This document shows positions 1-7,406 of a stretch of DNA of 64,000 nucleotides, one piece after another. Location of the stretch: positions 36,633-100,632 of the forward strand of contig JAJFLH010000029.1 of the NCBI GenBank assembly GCA_021772775.1, in the 5' to 3' direction. How positions within the stretch are numbered: the first letter of the stretch is position 1; the number at the start of each line of letters is the position of its first letter. The notes beneath the pieces were generated by a model. That model was given only the letters and a program-made list of their open reading frames with translations, was not told the DNA's origin and did no database searches. This DNA comes from Mariprofundus sp. (GTDB lineage: Bacteria > Pseudomonadota > Zetaproteobacteria > Mariprofundales > Mariprofundaceae). The translations under genes and the position numbers were made by a program.

Positions 1-262
1 GAAAGACCGGGTCGCTGGCAATATGGTTTTTATTGTAAAGTGTTAACCATTTAGCATCGAAACCATAAGACGAAAACAGACTGGGCTGATGAGCCTCATG
101 ATCCTGATACAATAACAGCACTGACTTTGAAGCCGTTAAACATGCAATATTTTCTAATACCGTATCCCAGACATGACTATCCAATATAGCATCATAAATA
201 CGGCTAATGATTTCGCCTATATATTGTTCCTGATTAGAGAGGGTCTCGTTATCTCCATCCAT
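1..262 (-). CDS. LuxR-type transcriptional regulator, N-terminal part (runs off the window)
   Basis: This frame is absent from the ORF track because it leaves the window at base 1. It starts at ATG 262 behind a GGGGG run nine bases upstream; an in-frame ATG at 271 is the alternative, and the frame stays open back to an ATG at 346. The visible 87 codons read MDGDNETLSNQEQYIGEIIS..., then a stretch ending IASDPVF. The layout (helix, W-D-x-x-L-E-x-I, then a GAF/PAS-like strand with LLLYQD and an Y-x-K-N-H-x-x-x-D-P turn) resembles the N-terminal sensory half of HTH LuxR regulators that lack an autoinducer-lactone pocket. The DNA-binding half lies outside the window. It diverges from cqsA, so a role in regulating the quorum system is possible but unproven. 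Confidence 0.55.
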   Translation of the reverse strand, partial: MDGDNETLSNQEQYIGEIISRIYDAILDSHVWDTVLENIACLTASKSVLLLYQDHEAHQPSLFSSYGFDAKWLTLYNKNHIASDPVF

Positions 263-599
263 TGATTGCATCCCCCGAACAGGCAAAACATATAGCACCT
301 GAACAACTTTTTCTTCATCTATATTGATGATGCATCGAAAAAACATCTGAATATTTTATCCATCATCATCCAAAAAAGTCATTTTTTATCAAAATAGGGA
401 AAAATAAATGCGTTTTATCATCAACATTGATGATGAGGAGCTTATTTTTTGATGTCAGCCTAAGCCGTTCAGATTTAATCCATTGAATGCTTTGCAGCAT
501 ACAAGTTTGAAAAAACTGCAACAACATGAACAAAGCTGTTTCAAAATCATCATTGAGCAGTTCATGGCTTTCTGATTGTAACTGCCATAAAAACATCGA

Positions 600-702
600 A
601 GAGAGAACCTAGCTTTCATCATCAGAGATATCCGCTCTCTCACTCCTTGGTGCCTGAACAGGCACACCGAAAAGGCCACCACAGGCCTCGGTTTAATAAG
701 GA
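600..702 (+). promoter_or_regulatory. Structured 5' leader of cqsA (three hairpins ending at the Shine-Dalgarno)
   Basis: Three inverted repeats follow one another directly upstream of the cqsA start. Bases 600-640 pair AGAGAG with CTCTCT around a long loop. Bases 650-665 form GTGCCT-GAAC-AGGCAC. Bases 666-692 form ACCGA plus GGCC pairing with GGCC plus TCGGT. The last helix ends only a few bases before the AAGGAG ribosome-binding site at 697-702. This is the layout of a translational control element, but I cannot match it to a named riboswitch. Sequence observation; function inferred. Confidence 0.45.
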
Positions 703-709
703 GAACACT

Positions 710-1954
710 ATGCAACCACAAAAAAAACAACAACACGACGAACTATTTTATCCTGAATTTGTGACCAAACGGGTGGAGCACTACTACAGTGAACGCGTAG
801 AAAAAACATGGGGGGGAGGTCATATCCTTCGTGGCAGAACACCTGATAAAAATTCCATTGTGCTGATGAGCAATGATTATCTCTCTTTGGCGAATCATCC
901 AGATGTTATTCAAGCACAAGCTGAAAGCTTACTGCAACAAGGTAACGGTATGATGATGTCCGGCGTCTTTCTTGATAATAGCAGCCCTCAAAAACAGTTT
1001 GAAGAGGAGATGGCCAGCTTCATGCAAGCGGAATCTGCTATTGTCAGCCAATCCGGTTGGTGCGCCAATATAGGTCTGATTCAATCTTTGGCCGATAAAA
1101 CTACCCCCGTCTACATTGATATGTTTGCTCATATGTCACTTTGGGAAGGTATACAGAGTGCCGGAGCGACAGCTAGAGCCTTTCGCCACAATGATCCCAT
1201 TTCACTGGAGAAAATGATCTGCCAACATGGTGCCGGCGTTATTCTGGTCGACTCTATCTACTCCACCAGTGGACGGATATGCCCATTGGCCGAAATCGCT
1301 GATATTGCGCATCGATATGGTTGCATTTTCATCGTTGATGAATCGCATTCTTTAGGCACACATGGTGACAACGGTGAAGGTTTAGTCGCAGCACTTGGTT
1401 TAACCGATCAGGTACACTTCCGCACAGCCAGTTTAGCCAAAGCCTTTTGCGGGAGGGCCGGTATTATCACATGCCCCTCCTGGTTTAGTGATTATTTCAT
1501 GCAAGAAGCAAGACCTGCTATTTTCAGTTCAACACTACTGCCTCATGAAGTAGCCTCACTATCAGCCTCTTTAAATGTCATTCGAAGTGAACAGTGGCGT
1601 CGTGATCGCTTACAAGAGAATGCAGATTATCTCCGCACTCAATTGGACCAATTGGGTTACAATGTCTCAGCAAGCCAATCACAAATCATCTCTTTAGAAT
1701 CAGGTGACGAGAAACAGACCATGATTCTAAGGGATGCATTGGAGTCCAGAGGTCTATTTGGAGCTGTATTTATGGCTCCTGCCACACCGAAGAAACGTTC
1801 TATTATTCGTTTTTCAGTTCAAGCATCCATGTCGAAACAAGATATGCAGCATATGATTAACGTCTGTAGAGATGTCCGGGAGGAGGTCGGTATGACAAAT
1901 TGGTCTTCGACACGCCGTAAAAACAGACCTTTACATATAGCAAAAGGAATTTAA
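710..1954 (+). CDS. cqsA: CqsA/LqsA-type alpha-hydroxyketone autoinducer synthase
   Basis: A PLP-dependent alpha-oxoamine synthase-like enzyme. In Vibrio and Legionella the CqsA/LqsA family condenses an acyl-CoA with an amino-acid-type substrate (S-adenosylmethionine in Vibrio CqsA) to make CAI-1/LAI-1-type signals. The sequence shows the family start (MSNDYLSLANHP), a glycine-rich stretch, the cofactor aspartate motif IVDESHSLGTHG and the PLP-lysine region TASLAKAFCGRAG. I set the start at ATG 710 rather than the ORF-track GTG 647, because AAGGAG lies seven bases upstream of 710 and the upstream 21 codons overlap leader hairpins. The product is 414 aa, slightly longer than Vibrio CqsA. It is convergent with the lqsR/lqsS-like pair, which completes a signal-plus-receptor module. 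Generic alpha-oxoamine synthases (KBL, BioF) are the alternative; the neighbours argue against that. Confidence 0.88.
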   Translation: MQPQKKQQHDELFYPEFVTKRVEHYYSERVEKTWGGGHILRGRTPDKNSIVLMSNDYLSLANHPDVIQAQAESLLQQGNGMMMSGVFLDNSSPQKQFEEEMASFMQAESAIVSQSGWCANIGLIQSLADKTTPVYIDMFAHMSLWEGIQSAGATARAFRHNDPISLEKMICQHGAGVILVDSIYSTSGRICPLAEIADIAHRYGCIFIVDESHSLGTHGDNGEGLVAALGLTDQVHFRTASLAKAFCGRAGIITCPSWFSDYFMQEARPAIFSSTLLPHEVASLSASLNVIRSEQWRRDRLQENADYLRTQLDQLGYNVSASQSQIISLESGDEKQTMILRDALESRGLFGAVFMAPATPKKRSIIRFSVQASMSKQDMQHMINVCRDVREEVGMTNWSSTRRKNRPLHIAKGI

Positions 1955-1975
1955 TCACTGGTTGATGAATATAAT

Positions 1976-2016
1976 GAAACGTGGCAAGCACGGTTTAACC
2001 ATCTTGCCACGTTTTC
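1976..2016. terminator. Hairpin terminator between cqsA and the lqsR-like gene
   Basis: GAAACGTGGCAAG pairs with CTTGCCACGTTTTC around a 14-base loop, followed by a T-rich stretch on the plus strand. It sits between two convergent genes and probably ends transcription from both sides. Confidence 0.75.
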
Positions 2017-2065
2017 TTTAAGCCTATTGAAATAAAGAAACCACTTTATGGAATGAATAAAAGTT

Positions 2066-3019
2066 CTATTCGTCTAGAAAATCATTAAAACTTAACAGAT
2101 CACCAGAGCTTTGGGCAGGAGACAAACCTTGAACCAAGGCATAGCGGTAGTTCTGTTTTTCTCCTTTAAAGTTCGATGCCTTATGCAAAGCGGATTGCCA
2201 GTTTATACAATCGGGCAAGTAATAACCGCCATCAGGGAAACAAGCGATAACATCCTTTTTATCCAACGCTTCGAGCAACTCTGTTGGGGCTTCTCGATCA
2301 TGGGCAACGACAAGCTGGTCTGCGCACAAGGCCTCACTTTGAATAGCTAAAAAATCACTATCACCATTAGCTTTTTGTAACCAGATCCCCCCCGGACTAC
2401 TATCAACATAATACTCAACATAATCGCCTTGAATAAAGATCTCATCAAACAAGCTACTAAAACCAGTTTCCTCCATAAATGGAAAATAATTGTGAATGAT
2501 ATGATTTTTCTGCAAGTAAAGCGTCTTATTTTTGAAATAGTCTTGCTGCAACACATCAATGCTTTCTATGATTTTCCCTAAAACATGCGCATCCTGTTTA
2601 ACAATAAATCGATCAATAATATCGTCATTAAACGCCTGAATTGCAATATTTTCACCAGCCACACCAGTCAACATAATCTTTTTAATTTCTGATTTCTTAA
2701 GCCCCTTACAGAATTCCAGACCGCTCATTTCTGGCATATCATAATCGACAACAACAAGAGTAACTTCATCAAAGCGTGAGACATCAAACATACGATTCTT
2801 AAACGATGGAAGTGCCCCCTCATCACTATCTAAACCCTCGAATATAGTAGTATATAATTTACTATCATTAATCCACTTAAGCGCTTCTTTAGCTGACCCG
2901 AACAGTTTAAAGTTCACATCTAATGCATGAAGTCCAAAACTTAAACTTTCCATAAATCGAACATTGTCATCAACCAACACAACGGTAGTAGGATGAAAAT
3001 AAGGTGTAGAATTAATCAT
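2066..3019 (-). CDS. LqsR-like response regulator
   Basis: The N-terminal receiver (about residues 10-160) has the acidic start VVLVDDN, the phospho-acceptor aspartate in VVVDYDMPEMSG, a threonine in MLTG and a lysine in IVKQD. An insertion lies between its second and third strands. The remaining ~150 residues are not a known DNA-binding domain: there is no helix-turn-helix and no GGDEF/EAL signature. A receiver plus a unique C-terminal domain is the layout of Legionella LqsR, and placement beside a synthase and a CqsS/LqsS-like kinase supports that. The start codon overlaps the kinase stop (ATGA), implying translational coupling. Assignment to the LqsR family rests on architecture and context, not on alignment. 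Confidence 0.7.
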   Translation of the reverse strand: MINSTPYFHPTTVVLVDDNVRFMESLSFGLHALDVNFKLFGSAKEALKWINDSKLYTTIFEGLDSDEGALPSFKNRMFDVSRFDEVTLVVVDYDMPEMSGLEFCKGLKKSEIKKIMLTGVAGENIAIQAFNDDIIDRFIVKQDAHVLGKIIESIDVLQQDYFKNKTLYLQKNHIIHNYFPFMEETGFSSLFDEIFIQGDYVEYYVDSSPGGIWLQKANGDSDFLAIQSEALCADQLVVAHDREAPTELLEALDKKDVIACFPDGGYYLPDCINWQSALHKASNFKGEKQNYRYALVQGLSPAQSSGDLLSFNDFLDE

Positions 3020-4311
3020 AATCTCTCCTTGGGAAAGTTTAACTGAAACTCAGTATATTCATGTTCAACTGAAAAGCATTCCATACTTCCCTGAAAGCTC
3101 TGCATCACCATTGAGCAATAAGAGAGTCCCACACCATGACCATATTTCGATGTTGAATAAAACCGTTTAAAAACATGCGCTAACTCTTCAGCCCCGATCC
3201 CCGGCCCTGTATCTCGAAAATGCAGATGATTGTAGGGCTCAGAGCTACTTATGGATATCCTAATTTCCCCTTTGCCAGCTTTAGCAATGGCATATAAAGA
3301 GTTTTTCAATAAATTAAACAATATATGCACAGTTAAAATATCCGAACCTTTAAATATAAAATCATCTTCACCAACACAAGTAATGCGTTGGCGGTCCTCT
3401 TCACTATTAAAAGGATAACGCTCCAAAGTCGTTTGAATACACTTTCTGATACTTTGTTGACTAAAGTCGGCTGTTTGAATAACTCCCTTATCTGAACTCA
3501 CCAATAGCATATCAATCACCGTATTCGCATAGTCCACCTCTTTACTGATACGACTGGGTAGGTTCACCAGTTGTATTCTATGTTCTTTACGCACTAAAGG
3601 AACCTTTAAGCCATGCTCTTTGGCTAATTGATAAGTCTCCAGTAGAGCTGGCATATATGCATCTAAGCCAGCACAATTACTTTTAATACTAAGCAGAGGT
3701 GTGCGTAGTTCATGAGCAATATTGCCGCTAGCGGCAACCAATGTTTCTAGTTTCTCAAATCTTATTCGAGCCATATAAGAGCGATAATTAAAAACACTTC
3801 CCACGCAGACTGCAAAAAAAGCAATGACCAGATATTGAAGAAACCCATCAGGAAAAATAAATCTCTCTTGATCCACAACAAAAGCCGACCAACCAAGTAG
3901 AGAACCAATCGAAAACAGAGCAATCAGGTTTTTCCAGCTCGTGACCAACATCATCATAACAAAAATTGCTACAAATGCCGACATACTCCAAGCCTCATTC
4001 AGATCATTTTTCAATAACATAAATGTAAAAAAGAAAGGCAAACAATAAAGAATAGTAATATGCCAATAGGCAAAAAAGAACTGCTGTAGCCTTATTGGCC
4101 AGTGCGTATAAAAAAACAACACAAGACAGAGCAGGGAGCCAATTAAACGCAAAGTAAGATTTTCATAAGGTTGAGGAAAAAAATCATGCCAAATAAAATA
4201 ATAGAGTGGAAAGCAGGTGACTCCTACTATGGATATAGCGGTAATATTCGTTGAGGTATAATCACTATCCGTCAACATTTCAGCCTGCGGACTAACCACG
4301 CGTTTATTCAT
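3016..4311 (-). CDS. CqsS/LqsS-like membrane sensor histidine kinase
   Basis: About six hydrophobic segments fill residues 20-185 with no large periplasmic domain, as in CqsS/LqsS autoinducer receptors. The histidine box is NIAHELRTPLLSIKSN, with the phospho-acceptor His near residue 200. The ATPase region has NLLKNSLYAI (N box), FRDTGPGIG (G1) and KYGHGVGLSYC (G2). There is no attached receiver; the next gene supplies one, overlapping by four bases. I infer that it senses the ketone made by the CqsA homologue and phosphorylates the LqsR-like protein. Other membrane kinases could look similar, so the ligand is an inference from context. Confidence 0.75.
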   Translation of the reverse strand: MNKRVVSPQAEMLTDSDYTSTNITAISIVGVTCFPLYYFIWHDFFPQPYENLTLRLIGSLLCLVLFFYTHWPIRLQQFFFAYWHITILYCLPFFFTFMLLKNDLNEAWSMSAFVAIFVMMMLVTSWKNLIALFSIGSLLGWSAFVVDQERFIFPDGFLQYLVIAFFAVCVGSVFNYRSYMARIRFEKLETLVAASGNIAHELRTPLLSIKSNCAGLDAYMPALLETYQLAKEHGLKVPLVRKEHRIQLVNLPSRISKEVDYANTVIDMLLVSSDKGVIQTADFSQQSIRKCIQTTLERYPFNSEEDRQRITCVGEDDFIFKGSDILTVHILFNLLKNSLYAIAKAGKGEIRISISSSEPYNHLHFRDTGPGIGAEELAHVFKRFYSTSKYGHGVGLSYCSMVMQSFQGSMECFSVEHEYTEFQLNFPKERL

Positions 4312-4380
4312 GTAAAAAAACTCTGTCTAATCCTGAAGAAGGTCAAGGAATTATATCAACACTGAAATCATCAAACTCTC

Positions 4381-4710
4381 TTACTTTTTGCCTTGCCAAT
4401 CACCCGTAACAATATTACCAGATTCATCAACATGGGCCGGCACATATTTATGTATTTCGGTGTCACCCGTGTCCAAACTCATAAACACCGACACTGCACA
4501 AGTCAGGCTAATCGCGACAACAAGAGCATAAAACCAGTTTGGGGCACGCTCTTTTTCCACTGGTGTAATATCTATGATCTCCACTTGTTGCGCTTGATCT
4601 TCTCGCCGTTTCGCTTTTAAGAGCAATAACAGGGTGATATTTCGCAACATGAATAACAGCAGTGCCGGCCCAAAGAAAAAGAACAGCGATACAAACAGAC
4701 TTCGAATCAT
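4381..4710 (-). CDS. Small membrane protein of unknown function
   Basis: 109 aa with two hydrophobic segments (about 3-31 and 60-80) joined by a charged linker KAKRREDQAQQ and followed by an acidic C-terminal tail. No known domain recognised. Its start overlaps the stop of the DUF1841 gene (ATGA), so the two form a small operon that points toward the kinase gene. Confidence 0.6.
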   Translation of the reverse strand: MIRSLFVSLFFFFGPALLLFMLRNITLLLLLKAKRREDQAQQVEIIDITPVEKERAPNWFYALVVAISLTCAVSVFMSLDTGDTEIHKYVPAHVDESGNIVTGDWQGKK

Positions 4711-5192
4711 AATTTAACCAACCCTTTTAATTGTTCTGCATAAACGAGCACATCGGGTTCAACCCCTCCGCGCTGCGACTCATAAACCCGTTCTGCCAAT
4801 ATTTCGAGAATTTGATGCAAGGCATCATGGCGTTCCATCTGATCAGCTGTGATCAGATGATGCAGTGCTCGTGCCATCTCAGGCGGATGTTTGGTTGCTG
4901 CCTGCTCTTCCAGAGCCAAATGGAGAGAGAGGTGCAGATACGGGTTCATGCCATCATCAAGCTGAAAGTCACGTTCCAGGAAGTCATCCATATCATCAAA
5001 ATAATGATGATATTCCGGATGCATTTGAATCACACGAGCAATTCGTACTTCCAAAGCATTCAATGGCAGATCTGCCTGAGCTTTATGCCAGGCATCCCAA
5101 AATATCTGCCGATGCGCCCGTAACTGTTCCCTGCTTGGCCCGTTTCCCAAATCAATCACCTTCCATTTTTTCAATAATCGAAATGGTAACAT
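4707..5192 (-). CDS. DUF1841 family protein
   Basis: 161 aa, soluble, helical and acidic. The central NPYLHLSLHLALEEQ and the following H-x-L-I-x-x-D-x-x-E-R-H-D-A region match my memory of DUF1841, a conserved proteobacterial family of unknown function. The family is usually about 140 aa, so this copy has a slightly longer N-terminus. It is the first gene of a two-gene operon with a small membrane protein. Confidence 0.7.
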   Translation of the reverse strand: MLPFRLLKKWKVIDLGNGPSREQLRAHRQIFWDAWHKAQADLPLNALEVRIARVIQMHPEYHHYFDDMDDFLERDFQLDDGMNPYLHLSLHLALEEQAATKHPPEMARALHHLITADQMERHDALHQILEILAERVYESQRGGVEPDVLVYAEQLKGLVKL

Positions 5193-5353
5193 GATCCGAC
5201 GAATGAAAGAAAAAAAATTGCGTCGGTAAACACATTTAACTCGTCAATTGCATACAGCAGCACACTGTCAAATAGCTATCCTGCATTCTGGCATCAACCA
5301 TGCTAGCTGTATAAATATTACACAATCAAAATATACGAAGAGGTAACCACTTT

Positions 5354-5773
5354 ATGGATGCTAAAATTAATCGAACCCATATTGGTCAAGAGATATTAAC
5401 TACTATTGGAAACAATCACCTTGAAACCCGAGTTGATGATGGTTTTTATATCGAAGGGCCACATGCCCTAAAGTTTGGGGCAATACTTCAAGAGACAACT
5501 GAAGATTATCGTCTCTACTACAGCTTTGATGGCGTTGGTGTAGATATCATTTCACAACATATCCACATTATTTTGACTACCAGCAATTTTGGTACTCCCT
5601 TTCATCAATATAGCTGGATGTTTATTGGCCAGGAAGCAGTCCGCCTCACTTTCGAAAAAGAGACCGTTTTAGAAGAGAATCGCATCAGAATTTCTAGTCG
5701 AATGATGAAAGAGAACAGTGAATCTATTGCTACATTTCGTCGTCATATCGGTAAAATCATTAATGCAGGCTAA
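5354..5773 (+). CDS. Hypothetical protein (139 aa)
   Basis: A well-formed reading frame with AGAGGT upstream of ATG 5354. The protein has alternating strands (YRLYYSFDGVGVDI, HIHIILTTSNF), no signal peptide and no membrane segment. I do not recognise a family. It stands alone on the plus strand; the stop is followed at once by a GCAGG/CCTGC hairpin that may terminate it. Confidence 0.6.
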   Translation: MDAKINRTHIGQEILTTIGNNHLETRVDDGFYIEGPHALKFGAILQETTEDYRLYYSFDGVGVDIISQHIHIILTTSNFGTPFHQYSWMFIGQEAVRLTFEKETVLEENRIRISSRMMKENSESIATFRRHIGKIINAG

Positions 5774-5780
5774 TCCTGCA
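5764..5780 (+). terminator. Short hairpin over the stop codon region of the 139-aa gene
   Basis: TGCAGG-CTAAT-CCTGCA, a perfect 6-bp stem with a 5-base loop, overlaps the end of the gene. No T-run follows, so its terminator activity is uncertain. Confidence 0.4.
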
Positions 5781-5816
5781 CTAATCGTTGGCATGATGTA
5801 TGCTTAGATAAAGTGT

Positions 5817-5992
5817 AGTTGTTGCACTGGCATTATGGCTTATAAGTCTGGGCCTATGTGTACTGAAAGGGAGCTTGTCTATCCTCGCTGTTGTGCGTCC
5901 CTGAACTGGGATACCTGATGCTAAGGACGCGGCACCCACCTTAACAAAGGGTTTTAGTTCATTATAGGCCATAATGCCAGTACAACAACGTA
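5817..5992 (+). ncRNA. ssrS: 6S RNA candidate
   Basis: No coding frame explains this stretch, yet it folds into one long rod. GTTGTTG (5818-5824) and ACTGGCATTATGGC (5826-5839) pair with GCCATAATGCCAGT (5968-5981) and CAACAAC (5983-5989), about 21 bp with one mismatch. A terminal stem pairs GCGTCC (5895-5900) with GGACGC (5925-5930). Between them is a large unpaired central bubble whose 3' side holds the small CCTT-AACA-AAGG hairpin typical of 6S RNA. About 176 nt fits the family (usually ~180). A TAGATA -10-like box lies at 5805-5810, and a strong terminator follows at 6005-6047. 6S RNA mimics an open promoter and binds sigma-70 RNA polymerase. The usual zapA neighbour is absent. Confidence 0.8.
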
Positions 5993-6001
5993 TAAGCCCC
6001 C

Positions 6002-6048
6002 AAAAAAAGGCCTGCCATCCCCCCACTCTCGGCAGGCCTTTTCTTTTG
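6002..6048. terminator. Strong bidirectional rho-independent terminator
   Basis: AAAAAAAGGCCTGCC pairs with GGCAGGCCTTTTCTTTT around a 14-base C-rich loop. It is flanked by an A-run and a T-run, so it can stop the 6S transcript on the plus strand and the MotB-like gene on the minus strand. Confidence 0.88.
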
Positions 6049-6079
6049 TCTTAAAAAACAGCGCCTAATGAACAGACCG

Positions 6080-7078
6080 CTACTCTTGATAATAGTAGTC
6101 GTACATGCGCAGTAAGGACTCCGTTAAATTCCATGCTTCTGTATAGGAAAGACCACTCTCATCAGGAAAAATAATGCGTACATACAGTTTTTCACCATGC
6201 TTCTCTTGCAAAACAGACAGGCGTTTATGTAACTCAGTACCGTTAACCATCCCATAATTCGCATCGGTTGGCGATTTAAGCTCGATACTTAGCTTGCCAT
6301 CGAGTTTTTGATAACGCACCAGCGTCACCACCTTACCCAGCTGAGAGCGAGCCGGTCGAATCAATCGATTATATTTTATTTCAAGATTGGCATACTCCAA
6401 CTCCAGCTTCTTCAAACGATCAATATCGATATCCCTGCTGTTTTTCAGTTTACCGATCTCTTCCATTCTGAGCAGATATAAATGCTGCTGTTCAGCCAAC
6501 TCCTGCAAACGTTGTTGCAATTGTTCAGTCAGTTCGGCCTGATGCTGTTTTAGTGCTGACTGGCTATTTTCCAGCGCCAGTTTACTCGCCTCTAATGTTA
6601 GCTGACGTTTTTCCAACACAAGCTTAGCAGTTGTCAGTTCGACATTATCTTGCTCCAAAACACTTTTTTCACGTAAAGTAATCTCCTGCGCTTGGGTGAT
6701 TGCAGAGATATCACTCTTCAATTGCAGACTCTCCTGCTCACTGGCACTAAGCTGCGACAGACTACGGCCATGCTCTTCACCCAAATCCATCAAACGCATG
6801 CGCAACATCGAGGACTCTTGTTCCAATTGTTTGAGGCGAATGCTGAGATCTGAATTCATATCCGAGGTCGATTGCACTTGTGCGGTAGCTGTTCGCTCTG
6901 ATTCCAAAGAGGCACGCAACTGATCCACTAAATCCATATTTCTCACCAACAGCGTTAACATCACCGATAAAAATATAATCACAATGACTGTCATAATATC
7001 GGTAAAAGCGGGCCAAAACCCAGCCTCTCCAGAGGTTTCATCTTTCATGCGAAGATCAACAAACGGGCCTTTTTTCAT
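6080..7078 (-). CDS. MotB/ZorB-like membrane protein with a long coiled coil
   Basis: 332 aa. The N-terminus carries one transmembrane helix in a MotB-like setting: GFWPAFTDIMTVIVIIFLSV, including the aspartate that in MotB/TolR/ExbD proteins handles protons. Residues ~50-240 are an uninterrupted heptad-rich coiled coil (many L, E and Q). The last ~90 residues form a small domain (YGMVNGTELHKRLSV, KLYVRIIFPDES) that does not resemble an OmpA peptidoglycan-binding domain. MotB-type proteins work with a MotA/TolQ-like partner; upstream there is only decayed sequence, with a short frame overlapping this start (ATATGA). A proton-driven complex is inferred; the partner may be elsewhere or lost. 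Confidence 0.6.
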   Translation of the reverse strand: MKKGPFVDLRMKDETSGEAGFWPAFTDIMTVIVIIFLSVMLTLLVRNMDLVDQLRASLESERTATAQVQSTSDMNSDLSIRLKQLEQESSMLRMRLMDLGEEHGRSLSQLSASEQESLQLKSDISAITQAQEITLREKSVLEQDNVELTTAKLVLEKRQLTLEASKLALENSQSALKQHQAELTEQLQQRLQELAEQQHLYLLRMEEIGKLKNSRDIDIDRLKKLELEYANLEIKYNRLIRPARSQLGKVVTLVRYQKLDGKLSIELKSPTDANYGMVNGTELHKRLSVLQEKHGEKLYVRIIFPDESGLSYTEAWNLTESLLRMYDYYYQE

Positions 7079-7335
7079 ATATTATACTCAAACAAACCAG
7101 CAACACTTTTCAGTTTCATAGATAGCGCTGCCTCTCCCAAAGGCGTTAAATGAGCACGACAGATTGTCATTTTTATCATTTGAATCGTAACAGCTCGACT
7201 TTGTTCAGCTTTTGCATTGCCACCCTCCATTGATGATGAAACAACAGTACGCTGGCCTGACTAAAGCCCTCCTTCAAGTAATATGATTGATGCAAAAGCC
7301 TTAGCTAACTCTAAACCACCATCCAATTCGCCTCA
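7075..7335 (-). pseudogene. Decayed gene upstream of the MotB-like gene
   Basis: The minus strand holds protein-like fragments interrupted by stops and frame changes. GELDGGLELAKAFASIILLEGG is closed by a TAG at 7261-7263; a frame-shifted continuation reads EGFSQASVLLFHHQWRVAM. A 51-codon frame from ATG 7230 (MEGGNAKAEQSRAV...) ends in a TGA overlapping the ATG of the MotB-like gene. The overlap suggests the two were once coupled. I cannot name the family; a MotA/TolQ-type partner would be expected here. Confidence 0.35.
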
Positions 7336-7406
7336 GCCTGTCAAACACTGATGTGCAAAGTCCCCACCAATGTTTAGCATTGGCAGATAGACCAAAAGGG
7401 GTAAAT

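Noticed and set aside
366-596. ORF of 76 aa on the minus strand as a real gene
   Set aside because: Short and AT-biased; it looks at best like a fragment of a regulator, so it is mentioned only as a finding.
4865-4880. Sigma-54-like TGGCACGAGCACTGC on the minus strand
   Set aside because: It lies inside the DUF1841 coding region in a position where no promoter is needed.
6080-7335. Zorya-type phage defence because of the ZorB/MotB-like helix
   Set aside because: The OmpA-like domain of ZorB is absent, the MotA/ZorA partner is not intact, and no ZorC, ZorD or ZorE gene follows.
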